Assembly (NCBI RefSeq): GCF_033118175.1
Contig: NC_083695.1
Span: 32,815,607-32,879,606, forward strand
From: Dama dama
Lineage: Eukaryota > Chordata > Mammalia > Artiodactyla > Cervidae
Direction of reading: 5' to 3'
DNA length: 64,000 nucleotides
Shown here: piece by piece, positions 1 through 52,654 of the stretch
Position numbering within the stretch: position 1 is the stretch's first letter
Layout: each line of letters begins with the position of its first letter
The notes under the pieces: model-generated
The model's input: the letters and a program-made list of their open reading frames with translations, nothing else
What the model was told of the DNA's origin: nothing
Database searches by the model: none
Translations under genes and position numbers: made by a program

Positions 1-873
1 GTGCAGAGCCCTCCTCGCTCAGCTGCTGACATGGACCTATTCGGGGCTGATTGAATGAAGCCATTCTGTTTGCAAAGCTGAGATAAAGACCCTGGCATGG
101 GGTAAGGACTGCATCGTGTCTGTAAAACCTGCCATATCTGCGGAGGGCTGGGATGTCACCCAGGTAGCCCCACCTCTGGCTTTAGTATCGAGTTGGCCAA
201 AAAGTTCATTTGGGTTTTTCATGACACCTTATGGAAAAATCCAAATGAACTTTTTGGCCAACCCAATAGATGTTTCATAACGATTCAGGCTGCTGCATTC
301 CACTGGGTGCTCTGTGTCCCTTGAGAAAGAAGACGAGCTCTGCAGCCTTTCAGCTGGTGTCCCTGTGGGTGGGGTGGGAAGGACAAAACTCTGGGCACAG
401 CCGGCTGAGGGGCACCAGCACAGGGGAAAGCCGCGAGAGTGAGAGTGAGGCTCGGAGCCTCCACCCGGCTCCTCCGCACCCCACACGGAGGCCCCCTGGC
501 TGCCGATCTGTAGGAAGTAGTGCTTGTGCCCAGGGCCTCTCCTCCTGAGCGACCATAAGTGAGGGTCTCCCCCAGTGCTTGCCACCTGGCCCCGAATCCC
601 TACCAGATCTACATCCTGCCCTGGGGCTGCTGGGGGCAGTCCAAGCGCGGCAGCAGGGAGTGCCACACCACTCCTTCCAATGCCTAGTTCTGAGGCCGCC
701 GGGTGACCTCGGGCACTGGACCCCGCCTGGCAGGACAGGCCACACCTGCCCGCACGGCACGACATGCAGTGAGGATGAGGGAAGCACACGCACGTGGCAG
801 CGCGGGTTTGCGTGGCCGGCAGGCGGGCGCAGGCAGCATGGGGCGGGCGGACGGGTGGGCAGGCAAGGCTCAC
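1..873 (-). other. CAMK2G: CAMK2G intron 14 (partial)
   Basis: Sequence downstream of the exon 14 donor. It holds the mariner MITE at 188-266 and otherwise GC-rich unique sequence. I searched all minus frames for the next linker exons or the hub domain and found none, so exon 15 must be left of the window. Confidence 0.85.
188..266. mobile_element. Mariner-type MITE, palindromic hairpin
   Basis: 79 bp flanked by TA dinucleotides (186-187 and 267-268), the Tc1/mariner target duplication. The two arms, each containing TTGGCCAAAAAGTTCATTTG, are inverted copies around a short centre. The end TTGGGTTGGCC on the right matches the ruminant mariner terminus; the left end has two changes. Such MITEs are the source of the bovine miR-2284/2285 hairpins. 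Confidence 0.85.
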
Positions 874-42262
<41,389 letters not shown>

Positions 42263-42420
42263 GCTGGCGGGCGGGCGGACGCGGCGGTGCAGCCCGCGCC
42301 GACGTCGGTGCACAGTCACCGCCGCCCGGCCGAGGGAGCAAGAGGAGGAGACGGGGCTGAGCCCGGCAGCACCGCGAGACTTTACCGGGGAGAGCGAGGG
42401 AGGGAGGGACACCCCCGCGC
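42263..42420 (-). other. CAMK2G: Probable 5' UTR of CAMK2G
   Basis: GC-rich sequence directly 5' of the start codon on the minus strand. The coding frame stays open upstream through this stretch but has only near-cognate triplets, such as GTG at 42412, and no in-frame ATG. The 5' end is not defined by sequence. Confidence 0.6.
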
Positions 42421-43194
42421 CGCCCGCCCGCCCCGCCCCCAGCCCCGCCGGCCCCCCGCCCGGCCCCCGGACCTCCCCGGGGGAGGGGCCTACCGCCGCC
42501 GGCCCCGCCCCGCCCGGGGAGCCGCTGGGGCTGGACTGAGGCGCCGGGGAGCGAAAGCGGGGGCGGGGGTCTCAGACCCCTGCCACCCGGAGGGGGCTAG
42601 AAGGTTCCTGACCTGTGGGCTTGTCCCAGGGCAGACCCTACAAGTGCTCAGGATGTGAGTGCAAGTATGCATGTGTTGGGAATGTGTAGGGGTCTGGACC
42701 ACCGAGTTCTCTGGCGGAGCTCCACACTCGTGTCCTAAGCCCCGAGTCCGGCTCACACGACGAGACAGGACCAAGGTCAAAAACGCCCGTGTCATTCTGA
42801 ACACTTGGGAGACGCCCCCAACCTGTGCAGAGCCAGCTTTCAGCATCCTTCCCTCGGGAAACTGACAGTCTAGACTTGTGTAAGCGTCAGGGCCATTATT
42901 AGATAAAATCCTTCAGGCACGGTTTGTTCAGGGAGACCAGGCCAGGGCGAAAGATGCAGGTGGAACTTTGCCTTCCTGCTCTCCAGCCTTAGAGATGAGA
43001 GAATGTTCTGTCTCTGGCCAGCAAAGAAAGGGATGAAGTGGGAACCACTTAGAAAAGGCTTAGTGCAGTGTGGGCTAGAAGAGCAAGTGGAAGCAAGAAG
43101 AAAATAACCCCATTTTCCTTCAGGCACCCTTTGTTTTTATTTATGGCTCATCACATTGTATGGTGATGTGTTTACTGGTATGAGAGGCAGCAGA

Positions 43195-43430
43195 CAAGAG
43201 CATGGCTGTCTTAAGTGTGAACTCGGGTTAGACTGCTTGACTTGAGTTTCTGGACGACTCACTGACCAGCTATGTGACATTGGGCAAGTCAATTAGTCTA
43301 TCTGTGCTTCAGTTACCTTATCTGAAAACAGGGAAGAATAATAGTAACTAACTACCTCACAGTTTTGAGTATTAATGGACTAAAGCGCATAAAGCATTCA
43401 GAATAGTAGCTGGTAGCTAAGTAGAACTGT
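43195..43430 (+). mobile_element. MIR SINE
   Basis: ACCAGCTATGTGACATTGGG, CAAGTCAATTAGTCTATCTG, TGCTTCAGTTACCTTATCTG and AATAGTAACTAACTACCTC in MIR order. Confidence 0.85.
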
Positions 43431-44993
43431 GTTTGCTGTTTAATATTTGCCTTCCAAGTAAATTGTAATAGGGTAGGGCTGCCTTTGTTCACCTCTCTAC
43501 TCAGTCTCAGACCCTTAGTAAATATTTGTGGAATGAAGGGACTCCTTGGGATGCTGGCAGAGGGAGTTACCATCTCTTTCTCTATCTCCACTGTCAGAGG
43601 ATAGTAGGAACGAGACACATAACTGTCTCGGAGGAAGAGAAACAGGCTGGGCAGGTTCCTGACCTGCCTGGGTAGCCGTACCCCCCAAGTCTGGAGGCCA
43701 GCCCCCACTGGGCCGGGCGGAGCTCAGCCAACTGCTGCTGTAGTCTTGATTACAGCAGGACGCCCACTGGGAGTCAGGCTTCCATTGTCAGCAGGCTAAC
43801 TCGCCTGCCCGGAGAAGGCAGCTGAGAGGTGTCCCAGCCTCCCAGACCTCCGCCCCCAGGGGGTGGGTGGAGCAAATCTCTCCGGGAGAGCTCCTCTCCT
43901 TTCCTTACTCAACAGCCCTTGGAGCTGGTTTGAGAACCAGACTGCCTAGTAGGGGTGATTAAGGGACTAGGAGAGGAAAAGAATTAATAGATTGCCTGGG
44001 AGAAGGGCAGAGGGCCAAAGGAAAGGGGTGAGGTGACTGAATATCATGCCCCACCCCTCCCCAGGGCAACAGGAAGTAAGGCGCTGGGGAGTAAGGCCAC
44101 TTCCTATCTTGAAGCACAGGGGTAAGAGCCTGGTTCCAAGTGCCAGTGTGGGGCAGGGCAGTGAGATTGTACACACAGGGATGACCGTAAATCATCCACC
44201 TTAAAGGCAGGCGTGCAGGCTAGCCTGCGCTCCAGTAACAAGGCCTGCATGGTGGTTAATCATCAGTGTGTCCTTCCTGAGCCCTCAAGGCAACTTGGTT
44301 CCTGACCTCCAGATGCTGAAACCTTTATTCATTACTATAAGGCAGAGTGAGAAGATGGAGGGACATCTCACTTCTTCTCACAGAGCAAGCACAGATCAGG
44401 GCTTCTAAGGAGGCCCCTAGGGCATCCCAGGGGAAAACAGAAAAACAGGATTACAAACCTGACCTGTTCTCGACAGAGGGTGAGAGATCTACTGCTTCTC
44501 CCTCCCTCCCTCCCTGCTCTCGACAGCCTCTCTGACTTGGCCTCAGAGGCAATTTGGAGACTACAAATGCCTTCATGTGCACCCACAAACACACCCTGGC
44601 ACACACCTTCCTTGATCCCCATTGCTGTAGCACCCACACAACTCCCAGCCACCCCATGGCAATTAGAGGGAAGATACATACAAATAATAACAAGTTTGCC
44701 AGCTCCCTCTGCAACAGTAGCTACGGCAACCTCACGGGGTCCAAGGGTTGTGATGTTCCATTCAGTTGGTCCCCTGGGCAGCTCCAGCACTCAGCTCCCC
44801 GCAGCACAGGGAGTGGGGAATTACAGAGGAAATGGATTTCCTGATGATCCCCAGAGGCACCCCACTAGGTGAACCCTCTGTCATTCTGCTGATCTGTCTT
44901 TTGAAGACTCTGAAAATTACACCAAGGACTGCGCCCTGACTGAGAGACACTTCCCTTCCTAGTTTTGGAATGCAAGTTTAGGGTTGGTTTGTA

Positions 44994-45185
44994 CATGTTC
45001 AGTCGTGTCTGACTCTTTGGGACCCCGTGGATTGTAGCCCGCCAGTCCTCTGTCCAGGGAATTTTCCAGGCAAGAATACTGGAGTGGGTTGCCATTTCGT
45101 TCTCCAGGGGATCTTCCTGATGCAGGGATTGAACCCGCATCTCTTGTGTCTCCTGCCTTGGCAAGTGGATTCTTTACCACTGCCC
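44994..45185 (-). mobile_element. Bov-tA SINE
   Basis: Reverse copy: CAGTCGTGTCTGACTCTTTG, CAAGAATACTGGAGTGGGTT and CTTTACCACTGCCCC at the head end. Confidence 0.92.
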
Positions 45186-45239
45186 CATAAAGGTACTTAC
45201 TCTTGAGCTGAGGAAAATGGAGCAGTTCAAAGTGAGAGT

Positions 45240-45770
45240 TTCTTTTTATTGAAGTATGGTTGATTTACAATGATATGTGAGTGTCAAGTAAACAGCAGAG
45301 TGATTCAGTTTTATATATATTTTTTTTCAGTTTTATATTTTTTCTGGTTATTTTCCATTATAGATTATTACAAGATACCAAATATAGTTCCCTGTGCTAT
45401 GCAGTAAAGCCTTGTTGCTTATCTATTTTATGTATATTAGTTTGTATCTGTTAATCCCATACTCCTAATTTATCTCTTCTGCCCTTCCTTTCTCTTTTGG
45501 TAACCATAAATTTGTTTTCTATGTCTGTGAGTCTGTTTCTGTTTTGTCAATACATTCATTTGTATTATTTTTTAGATTCCACGTGTAAGTGATATCATAC
45601 GATATTTGTATTTGACTTTGCTTAGTATGATAATCTCTAGGTCCATCTATGTTGCTGCAAATGGCAATGTTTCATTCTCTTTTTTAAGGTTGAGTAATAT
45701 TGCATTGTCTATATATACCCCAACTGCTTAAACCAATCCTCTGTTGATGGGCATGAAATTGAGGTATTTA
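45240..45770 (-). mobile_element. L1 3' end fragment
   Basis: Reverse complement of an L1 tail: TTTTTATTGAAGTATGGTTG, GTTCCCTGTGCTATGCAGTA, TTATCTATTTTATGTATATT and ATTCCACGTGTAAGTGATAT in order, ending near TCCTCTGTTGATGGGCATG. Confidence 0.88.
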
Positions 45771-45782
45771 AAAGCAAGAGGG

Positions 45783-45835
45783 GGCTTCCCAGGTGGCGCT
45801 AGTGGTAAAGAACCTGCCTGCCAATGTAGGAGACC
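45783..45835 (+). mobile_element. Tail-less Bov-tA head with 12-bp target duplication
   Basis: Only the first about 53 bases of a Bov-tA (CTTCCCAGGTGGCGCTAGTG to ATGTAGGAGACC) are present, with no 3' part or A tail. AAAGCAAGAGGG occurs exactly at 45771-45782 and 45836-45847. Confidence 0.85.
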
Positions 45836-46469
45836 AAAGCAAGAGGGATGACATTCTTGAAAACAAAGAATAATTACCTGCTTGTTAGGGGTTATTGTAA
45901 AATAAATTTGAAGAGACTTCACTCTTGTACTAAAAGGGGTTTTTAAATCCACAGAATGCAATGGGTTACATGGTCATGCCCCAGCAGCTGCTCAATATAC
46001 TGGGGTTCCATGTAAGATTTTGTTAAGAAAAGAGTCCCTGGCTAAAAGAAGTCCCTGAAAGAAGTTTGAAACCCACTGGACCTTCTGAGGTCCCTTCCAA
46101 CTCTAAGATTCTATAACTAACTTTGGAGAATTGGGAGTGATGAGGTCATTGCCTTTCTCCAAGGACTCTGAGAAAATTTATTATTTTGAGGCTTTTGAAA
46201 CTAGTGAGAAGATGTGATAATGAGCATAGGAAACAATGAGAAAGACAAATGAAAACATTTAAGTAAGTAATCCCCAAACTAGGAGGGGATGTGGGATGCC
46301 CCTCTCCCCTGGAAGACACTTCAAATCACAACCATGAACAGAAAAATTGATATGACCCATCCTCAATGAGAACTACACCCAACAAAGCCACTGACCTTGA
46401 TGAGTGTTTTCCCATCCCTCCTATGACTAAGAGCTGAAAAAAAGGGTTAAGAACTACAGACTAAATCAA

Positions 46470-47100
46470 TGACTGCAATATTTCTTAGTGGAGAAGCTGA
46501 GGTTATTTTAAGTGAGGGACTCAATTCCTACTGGGCATAGGGGATGAGATTTTGGGGTGAAAATCTGAGAATGTTTGGGGTGAGGGCTAAAGCATTTGGT
46601 GTGAAGAACTGAGGTATTTGTAATAGCTATGGTCTGAGATGCTGAGCTTGGAGCTCAGAATTTCAGGTGAGTTGTAGGAGTGAGTTTCAGGTGAGTTATG
46701 AGGAGTCAAAATAATTGGAGTGAGGGGCTGAGGGGTCAGCAGGGAGGAACTGCCTTCTATTTTCCAGCTAGAGGGTTGGTTCTGAAAGGCAGTTGGATTC
46801 TGCCTTCGGATCCTGCAAGTCCAGATCAGGGCTCCCTTGGCCTCTCAGCCACTCCACCCTCCACTATCCCCCATAGACTGTGTGTTCCTTGAGGACAGAG
46901 GGTATCAGATCTTTCTCCCTTGTATCCTCAACTCCTAGCACAAAGCCTGGCCTATAGTAGGTGCTCAACAGGTATTTGTGGAATGAATGAAGTATTGGGG
47001 CAAGGGGCTGAGATAGTCGGGGTGAAGAGGGGGCACTGGTAGAAAGGTGACAGAGTTGTTATCACAGAAAAAAGGGAGGAACTGAGGTGAGGGGCTGGCT
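46470..47100 (+). repeat. Decayed G-rich minisatellite, unit about 22 bp
   Basis: Successive diverged units such as GGGGTGAAAATCTGAGAATG, GGGGTGAGGGCTAAAGCATT, GGTGTGAAGAACTGAGGTAT and GGAGTGAGGGGCTGAGGGGT, later GGGGCAAGGGGCTGAGATAG. Interrupted by unique and L2-like sequence (46740-46990). A local duplication TTTCAGGTGAGTT occurs at about 46661 and 46685. Confidence 0.5.
46880..46990 (+). mobile_element. L2 3' end fragment
   Basis: GTTCCTTGAGGACAGAGGGT, CTCCTAGCACAAAGCCTGGC and AGTAGGTGCTCAACAGGTAT with GAATGAATGAAG at the end. Confidence 0.7.
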
Positions 47101-47497
47101 GCCTGCATCAGCAGGTATGGCTTGGGCATGAATAGTGGCATGTGGGGCCCCCTGGTGGGCAGACCTGAGGTGCACGGGTGCTTGGAGGGAAAGACAGAAA
47201 AGCCAGAGAAGACAATAAAAGTTACAGTTCTCCATAACATTTGGGGGAGAGCTTGCTATACAGAAGACAAAGCCCCCAACAGGAGCTGTTTGATTTAACC
47301 CCCATCACCGTCCCGTGAGTGTAGGGGCCAGCAGCCCCATTTTACAGAAGAGGAAACTAATCAGAAAGGGAAAGCCTCTTGCCTGAGGGCAAATAGCTAC
47401 TCTGGTAGAGCTGGGATAACGTGATTGAAAGGAAGTGAATAGAAAGAGATGTGGGGTGGCGTGGGGGTTCAGTTTGAATGTGCTCATCCAGTCTCTG

Positions 47498-47672
47498 GGG
47501 GCTTCCCTGGTGGCTCAGCTGGTAAAGAATCCTCGTGCAATGTGGGAGACCTAGGTTCAATCCCTGGGTTGGGAAGATCCCCTGGAGAAGGGAATGGTTA
47601 CCCACTCCAGTATTCTGGCCTGGAGAATTCCATGGACGGTTCAAGGAGTCAGACATGACTGAGCAACTTTCA
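47498..47672 (+). mobile_element. Bov-tA SINE
   Basis: GGGGCTTCCCTGGTGGCTCA head, GGTTCAATCCCTGGGTTGGG, CCACTCCAGTATTCTGGCC and GTCAGACATGACTGAGCAAC. A short internal deletion removes the usual GGAGCCTGG block. Confidence 0.92.
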
Positions 47673-47821
47673 TATCCAACCTATAGGATCTAGATTGGAT
47701 TCCTAAACCTAACCCACATTTATCCCAATGTAGACCTGGTCCTGAATGCAGGCACTTACTCAGAGGGGACACTGATCCATCCATTCATTTCTTCATTTTA
47801 TAAAGCATCTTTCCTCTTCCC

Positions 47822-48040
47822 TGGGTTTCCCTGGTGGCTTAGATGGTAAAGAATCTGCCTGCAATGCAGGAGACCCAGGTTCAGTCCTTGCGTTGGGAAG
47901 ATCCCCTGCAGAAGGGAATGGTTACCCACTCTAGTATTCTTGCCTGGAGAATTATATGGACAGAGGAGCCTGGAGAGCTACAGTCCATGTGGTTGCAAAA
48001 AGTCGGACACAAGTGAGTGACTAACACTTTCACTTTTTCT
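47822..48040 (+). mobile_element. Bov-tA SINE
   Basis: GGTTTCCCTGGTGGCTTAG head, TGCCTGCAATGCAGGAGACC, GACAGAGGAGCCTGGAGAGC, and the ACTAACACTTTCACTTTT tail. Confidence 0.93.
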
Positions 48041-49439
48041 CTTCTAGTCAATGGGGAAGCAGAAGAGATTCTTGTGGGCAGGTGATGAAACTAGAAAGAG
48101 GTCATTTTAGATTGGAATTCTACAGAGAAAGTAAAGCAGTGGATCAGAGAGCCAAGAATGGGGAGGGACTAGAGAACTCCTTTAGCTGAAGTTCTTAGCT
48201 CTGGCTGCCCTCGGAAAGTGACTAGTAAGGGAGACCTAAATGATGATAAGGAGCCAGTCACTTCAAGATCTGGGACAAAAGCATTCCTGGGGGAAGAAAG
48301 AGCAGTGATAGCCTGAGAAAAAATATTCAAGGGGTGGGAAGAAGGCTGGTATGGTGGGAGCAGAGTGGGCAAGTGGAGAAATAGGAGGAAACTAGGACCC
48401 GGAGCCTTGTCAGAGCCCGCCTTCTGGTACAACGGCCCTAGTGCTCCTTCCACAAGGAGAGGCTGCCTCTGTGCTCACAGAGGCACAAGACCCCAAACCC
48501 CAACTCAATGTGAGAAGATCCCTTGATCACAGATGGACATAAATCCGGGCCTGAAGCTAGAAATGATATTCCTTGGATACCATAAAGGAGGGTGGTGAGA
48601 CGAGCACAGGATGACCTCTAAGCACCCTAGGGACTCTGGGAGTAGTGTGCAGAGGGGTTCTTGCAGAAATAACCAGTGTTGTTACTCTGCTTCTTACAAA
48701 GCCATCTACTGACCCTGAGTTTTGGTGAAGGGTACTACAGCAAATATTTCAGGATGCCAAGCAAGGAGAACAGGCAACTCATGCTCAGAATACCCAAACT
48801 TCTTGATAGCTTTCAGGGAATGGTTTTTAAAGGCAACATTAGGGGTGAGGGTTGCAGGGTGTGTGATCAGCTCAACAACTTTGTTCTATTTGGTTGGTGG
48901 TAAGGTAACAGGGTGATGTTTTGGGAATCTCCCTCATTAACTTTCTGGTTCCAACCAGTCTGGGGTCTAGAGCTTGTGGTCAGGGTATAGTCACCATCCT
49001 CCACCTGGGTCAGGGTGGGGGATAGTTTCTGCAGAACGAGTCAAAGATATGCATCGGATTGTTATCTGTATCTCTTCTGGAGGAACCAAGAGTCCTGTGA
49101 TTATTCTAATCATTAACTGCTCTAATCTGCTCTTGGAAATTCCAGGAAGGCCTAGGAGACTAAAGCTTTTTCTATAAACAAGAAATGGGTAGACACAGAG
49201 GGTCTCTTGTGCCCAGGAAGGCTCTAGAGTCTTCTTCAGTTTCAGCATCCCCTCAGTCCATTTAGATAACCATCTCCCCAGAATGGGTAATCTTCAGTCC
49301 TAACTCTTATAAGGGATAAAAAGATGGGCCAGAAATAGTTCCTGCCTTAAAGGAGCTTTATTCACTGGGGACAAGAAGATAAGCAGGGTAATAGAAGGAC
49401 AATATGAAAGATTAGTACCACAGTACAAGGGGCTGCCTG

Positions 49440-49710
49440 AATCACATTTCCCCTCCTCTGCCTATCCTCCATTTCTCTGCTCAGGCATCACTTTCTCAGA
49501 GTGGTTTTCCCTGGCCTCTTAATCAGATAAAATCCCTATCATGACAGCCCCCCAAAGTCCACACACCACTCCTTCAAAGTGTCCCAAGTGTGATCTCATA
49601 TTTGTCAGTATGATTTTACCCCTTTGTGTAGGGTGTTTATGTTCATCCTGGTATCCTCCATGTCTAAAGCACCTGGGATGTAGTAGGTACTCAGTAAATG
49701 CAAAGAAGAT
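49440..49710 (+). mobile_element. L2 3' end fragment
   Basis: TCTGCTCAGGCATCACTTTC, TTTCCCTGGCCTCTTAATCA, and the terminal AGCACCTGGGATGTAGTAGG with TACTCAGTAAATGC. Confidence 0.75.
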
Positions 49711-49732
49711 AGAAGCAAAGTACTATGGGACT

Positions 49733-49952
49733 TTGGGGCTTCCCAGGTGGTGCTAGTGGTAAAGAACCCCACCTGCATTGGCAGGTGATGCAAGAGGCGT
49801 GGGTTCAATCCCTGGGTGGGTAAGATCCCTTGGAGGAGGTCATGGCAACCCACTCCAGTATTCTTGTCTGGAGAATCCCATTGACAGTGGAGCCTGCTGG
49901 GCTTCATTGGGTCACAAAGAGTCAAAAATGACTGAAGTTCACGTGCATGTGT
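49733..49952 (+). mobile_element. Bov-tA SINE
   Basis: GGGGCTTCCCAGGTGGTGCT head, GGTTCAATCCCTGGGTGGG, CCACTCCAGTATTCTTGTC and GTCACAAAGAGTCAAAAATG. Confidence 0.93.
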
Positions 49953-50091
49953 GGGACTTTTAAAGGGGGAATAATCAGAGTTGGAATAATCAGAAAAGAC
50001 TTAATGGAAGAGATAGAAGAAGGGAAGGGAAAGGATGTTGGCAGATGGGGGTGGAGATGGGAGGGCATTGCTAGCAGGGAAGAGAATGTGG

Positions 50092-50192
50092 GGAGTTCCC
50101 TGGTGGCCTAATGGTTAGTTTTCTGGCTTTCACTGCCATGGCCCGGCTTCAAGGGTTCAATCCCTGGTCAGAGAGCTGAGGAGAAAAAAAGG
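50092..50192 (+). mobile_element. CHR-type SINE, short
   Basis: GGGAGTTCCCTGGTGGCCTA, ATGGTTAGTTTTCTGGCTTT and GGTTCAATCCCTGGTCAGAG, ending in an A-rich tail. Confidence 0.85.
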
Positions 50193-52548
50193 AGAATTCA
50201 AATCAGGCCTTGAGATACAGAGGGCCTGGCAGATGTTTGGGCGACTGTGTGGTGAGGGGAGGGCATGAAAAGGAGAGAAACAGGAACCAGCCAGATGAAA
50301 ATAGTGTTTGGCTGAGGATATGCTTACAAGTCAGGCAGGGATAGTCTCAGGGAGACCAATGTCCAGCTTTCTGGACTCCAGAGCAGGTCCCAAGGCTCTT
50401 AGATTCCAGTCCTGAGTTACAGATGATCACACATCAGATATTCCCACTTGAATGTCCTGCTGGACCCCGAGATACAACATGGATGGTTGGTCTATGGTTC
50501 TGATACGGTCCATTTTCGTGGTAGTGGTGCCATTTTGTGTACTCTTGACCATGAGTCTAAGGATGGAGAACCTGGAGATCCTGGGGGCAGAGAGGTGTGG
50601 AAGTGCCCCCAAAAGGGCAGTGATTCTGCTTGTCCACTAGAGGCCGCGGTAGGCCTGGTTTTAAAGAGCCAGCAGGGCTGTGGCTTGCTCAGTTGACCCC
50701 ACCCCTAGGAGTCATTTCCAACAGCAAGTCTGTTCTAGACCTCAAGGCCACAGAGACGGCCTATCAATGTCTCTGCTTCAGTTTCTTCTGATAGGTCATC
50801 AGATTCCCAGACCCGGGACGAGTTAGCTGCAGAAAAAGTTGCTGATGGCAGCTAGATAGCAGGAGAAGCACCAAGTAGTTCCAGATGCTCCCGAATTAGC
50901 CAAATCAAGGAATGTATATGGAGCGACCTACTGAGTGCCTGCCCAGTATCATGCAGTGTCCCAGACTCCAGATCTACCTCGGTGAACAAGACAGACGCTG
51001 TTCCTGCCCTCCCTGCTCTTACGATCTAGGGAGACAATTAAACATCAAATCTAAAATAAGCTGCGGACATGGTTTAAATTCCAGGATTAGTTTTCCTTGC
51101 ATCTTCAGTTCACTGTGGATCAACCCATGTGATATCTACCTGATTTAGAGAAAGGAAATAAAGGCAAGAAACAGAGAAAAGAACCTTTGCCCGTATTTGG
51201 AGAATTGCTGCAGGGCCCCGTCCTCTCTTGAGGTGGAAGGATTCCCAGTGGCTCCTAGCACATCTGAGGGTGTCTGGGGGCAAGGAAGTTCCAGGGCACA
51301 TCACCACAGCTTTTCTGGTCTCCTTTCTCCAAGCAGTCTAGGAGCTTTGCCTGGGAAAGGAAGTAGATTCCCTAGATTTTGGAGTGTGACCCAGACTTCT
51401 GGCTTTCTCATCGCTTTCTCTTTACCTCTTTCTTTTCTTTGTCCTCAGGTTATCAGCAAATCAGTATATTTACCAGATGAATAGTATGTTCAGGGCATTT
51501 TTTTTTTTTTTTTTAAACCAGGAAACATGAGATTAAGGAAGTTGCAACAGAATTGGGTAGATAAGATAACTAGAAAGAGGGGTAGAGATAGACACCCAGG
51601 CAATGCAGTATTTTGTTAAGGGCAAATTGGTAGCTGTAGGCAGTCATTGTCAGGGTTGATCCCTGGGGGCTCAGGTGGTAGGGGAGTTTTCCTTCCTGGA
51701 CAAAGTGACCAGGCTAAGGATAAGCCCTCACTCTGCACCATGGTGAAGTTTCTCTGGAAAAGGCATTCTTAGAGAAGAGGAAGAAGGGTGAAACATTTCC
51801 CTCACCCCAGCTGTTCATTCCACAGTGACTGGACAAGGGCTCAGAGGCCCATGTGCTCAACATTCCTGAGAAGCAGCTTCTGAGTCAGAGTCCCAGAAAC
51901 AGCTGAGGCAGCTTCAGGCTGGAGTCTTGGCTCTCTTTTCCCCTTTTCTGTCCAAAAGCAACTCCCTCCCTAGTTATTTGGATGTGACCAGAAACCCAAG
52001 CAGGGATCTGGTTAGGAGCTTGGTTCAGCCAGTCTGTAAAATGCATTTGGTCCCCACATCCCCTCCTGGGCTGCGGCCCTCAGGTTAAGGCATGTTCCCA
52101 ATGCCACCTGTGCCAGGAAATCCAGGGGTGAGGGAGACTCTTCCTTTGCCTATAAGTTGCAGCTACCAAAGCGACCATTGTTGGACTGCCCTCTGGAAAG
52201 GGGGTCTTAACTGGGAACTGGCTTAAGACAGCAGCATTCCCTGGGGCAATCTGCCAGTGCCTCCTCACTGCCTGGGCGTGGGGCCCAAGACATGCCAGGG
52301 CGATGCCAGAGAGCTGACTCAGGTGGGTGGCATGAGGGGAGTGAAAAACCCTTTGCCCCCGCCCACTAAGAGAGACGATGAAGCTGCCCTGATGCCTGTT
52401 GTGACCACCCTATAGTGCCAGACCACCCACAGGATGTGGGGCAGGCCCATTCCTCAGCCACTGATGCACTAAGCCCCACATTTCCTGGGGTCACCAACAG
52501 AAGGCCAAGCTTCCCCTTCTCTCTATATACTCCCCTCTCTCTATAAAG

Positions 52549-52632
52549 ACCTCTAGTTGAGGTCTAGACTGTACCTCTAGTTGAGGTCTAGTTGAGGTCT
52601 AGACCTGTACCTCTAGATGTACAGGTCTAGGT
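52549..52632. repeat. Palindromic CTCTAGTTGAGG tandem repeats
   Basis: ACCTCTAGTTGAGGTCTAG occurs twice with further partial copies, each unit centred on a near-palindrome. It is followed by ACCTGTAC...GTACAGGT, an 8-bp perfect inverted repeat with an 8-base loop. Confidence 0.8.
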
Positions 52633-52654
52633 TCCCAAACTCCCTTCTGCAACT

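Larger units (their letters stand above)
42561..47490. other. Upstream intergenic region, proximal part
   Basis: 5 kb beyond the CAMK2G promoter, with no recognisable gene. Single-copy at 42561-43190 and 43520-44990. It contains a MIR, a Bov-tA, an L1 3' fragment, a tail-less SINE head and a decayed minisatellite (listed separately). The inverted repeat CTCTCCGGGAGAG lies at about 43879-43891. Confidence 0.75.
47491..52548. other. Upstream intergenic region, middle part
   Basis: No recognisable gene. It contains three Bov-tA and one CHR SINE, L2 at about 49440-49700 and an old L2/MIR-like patch near 50915-51060. Positions 48045-49430, 50195-50900 and 51070-52548 look single-copy. An 18-20 base T run lies near 51500. 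Confidence 0.75.

Noticed and set aside
43845..43892. Possible CTCF site (CCCCCAGGGGGTGG) upstream of the promoter
   Set aside because: Two mismatches at informative positions. Too weak to call without binding data.
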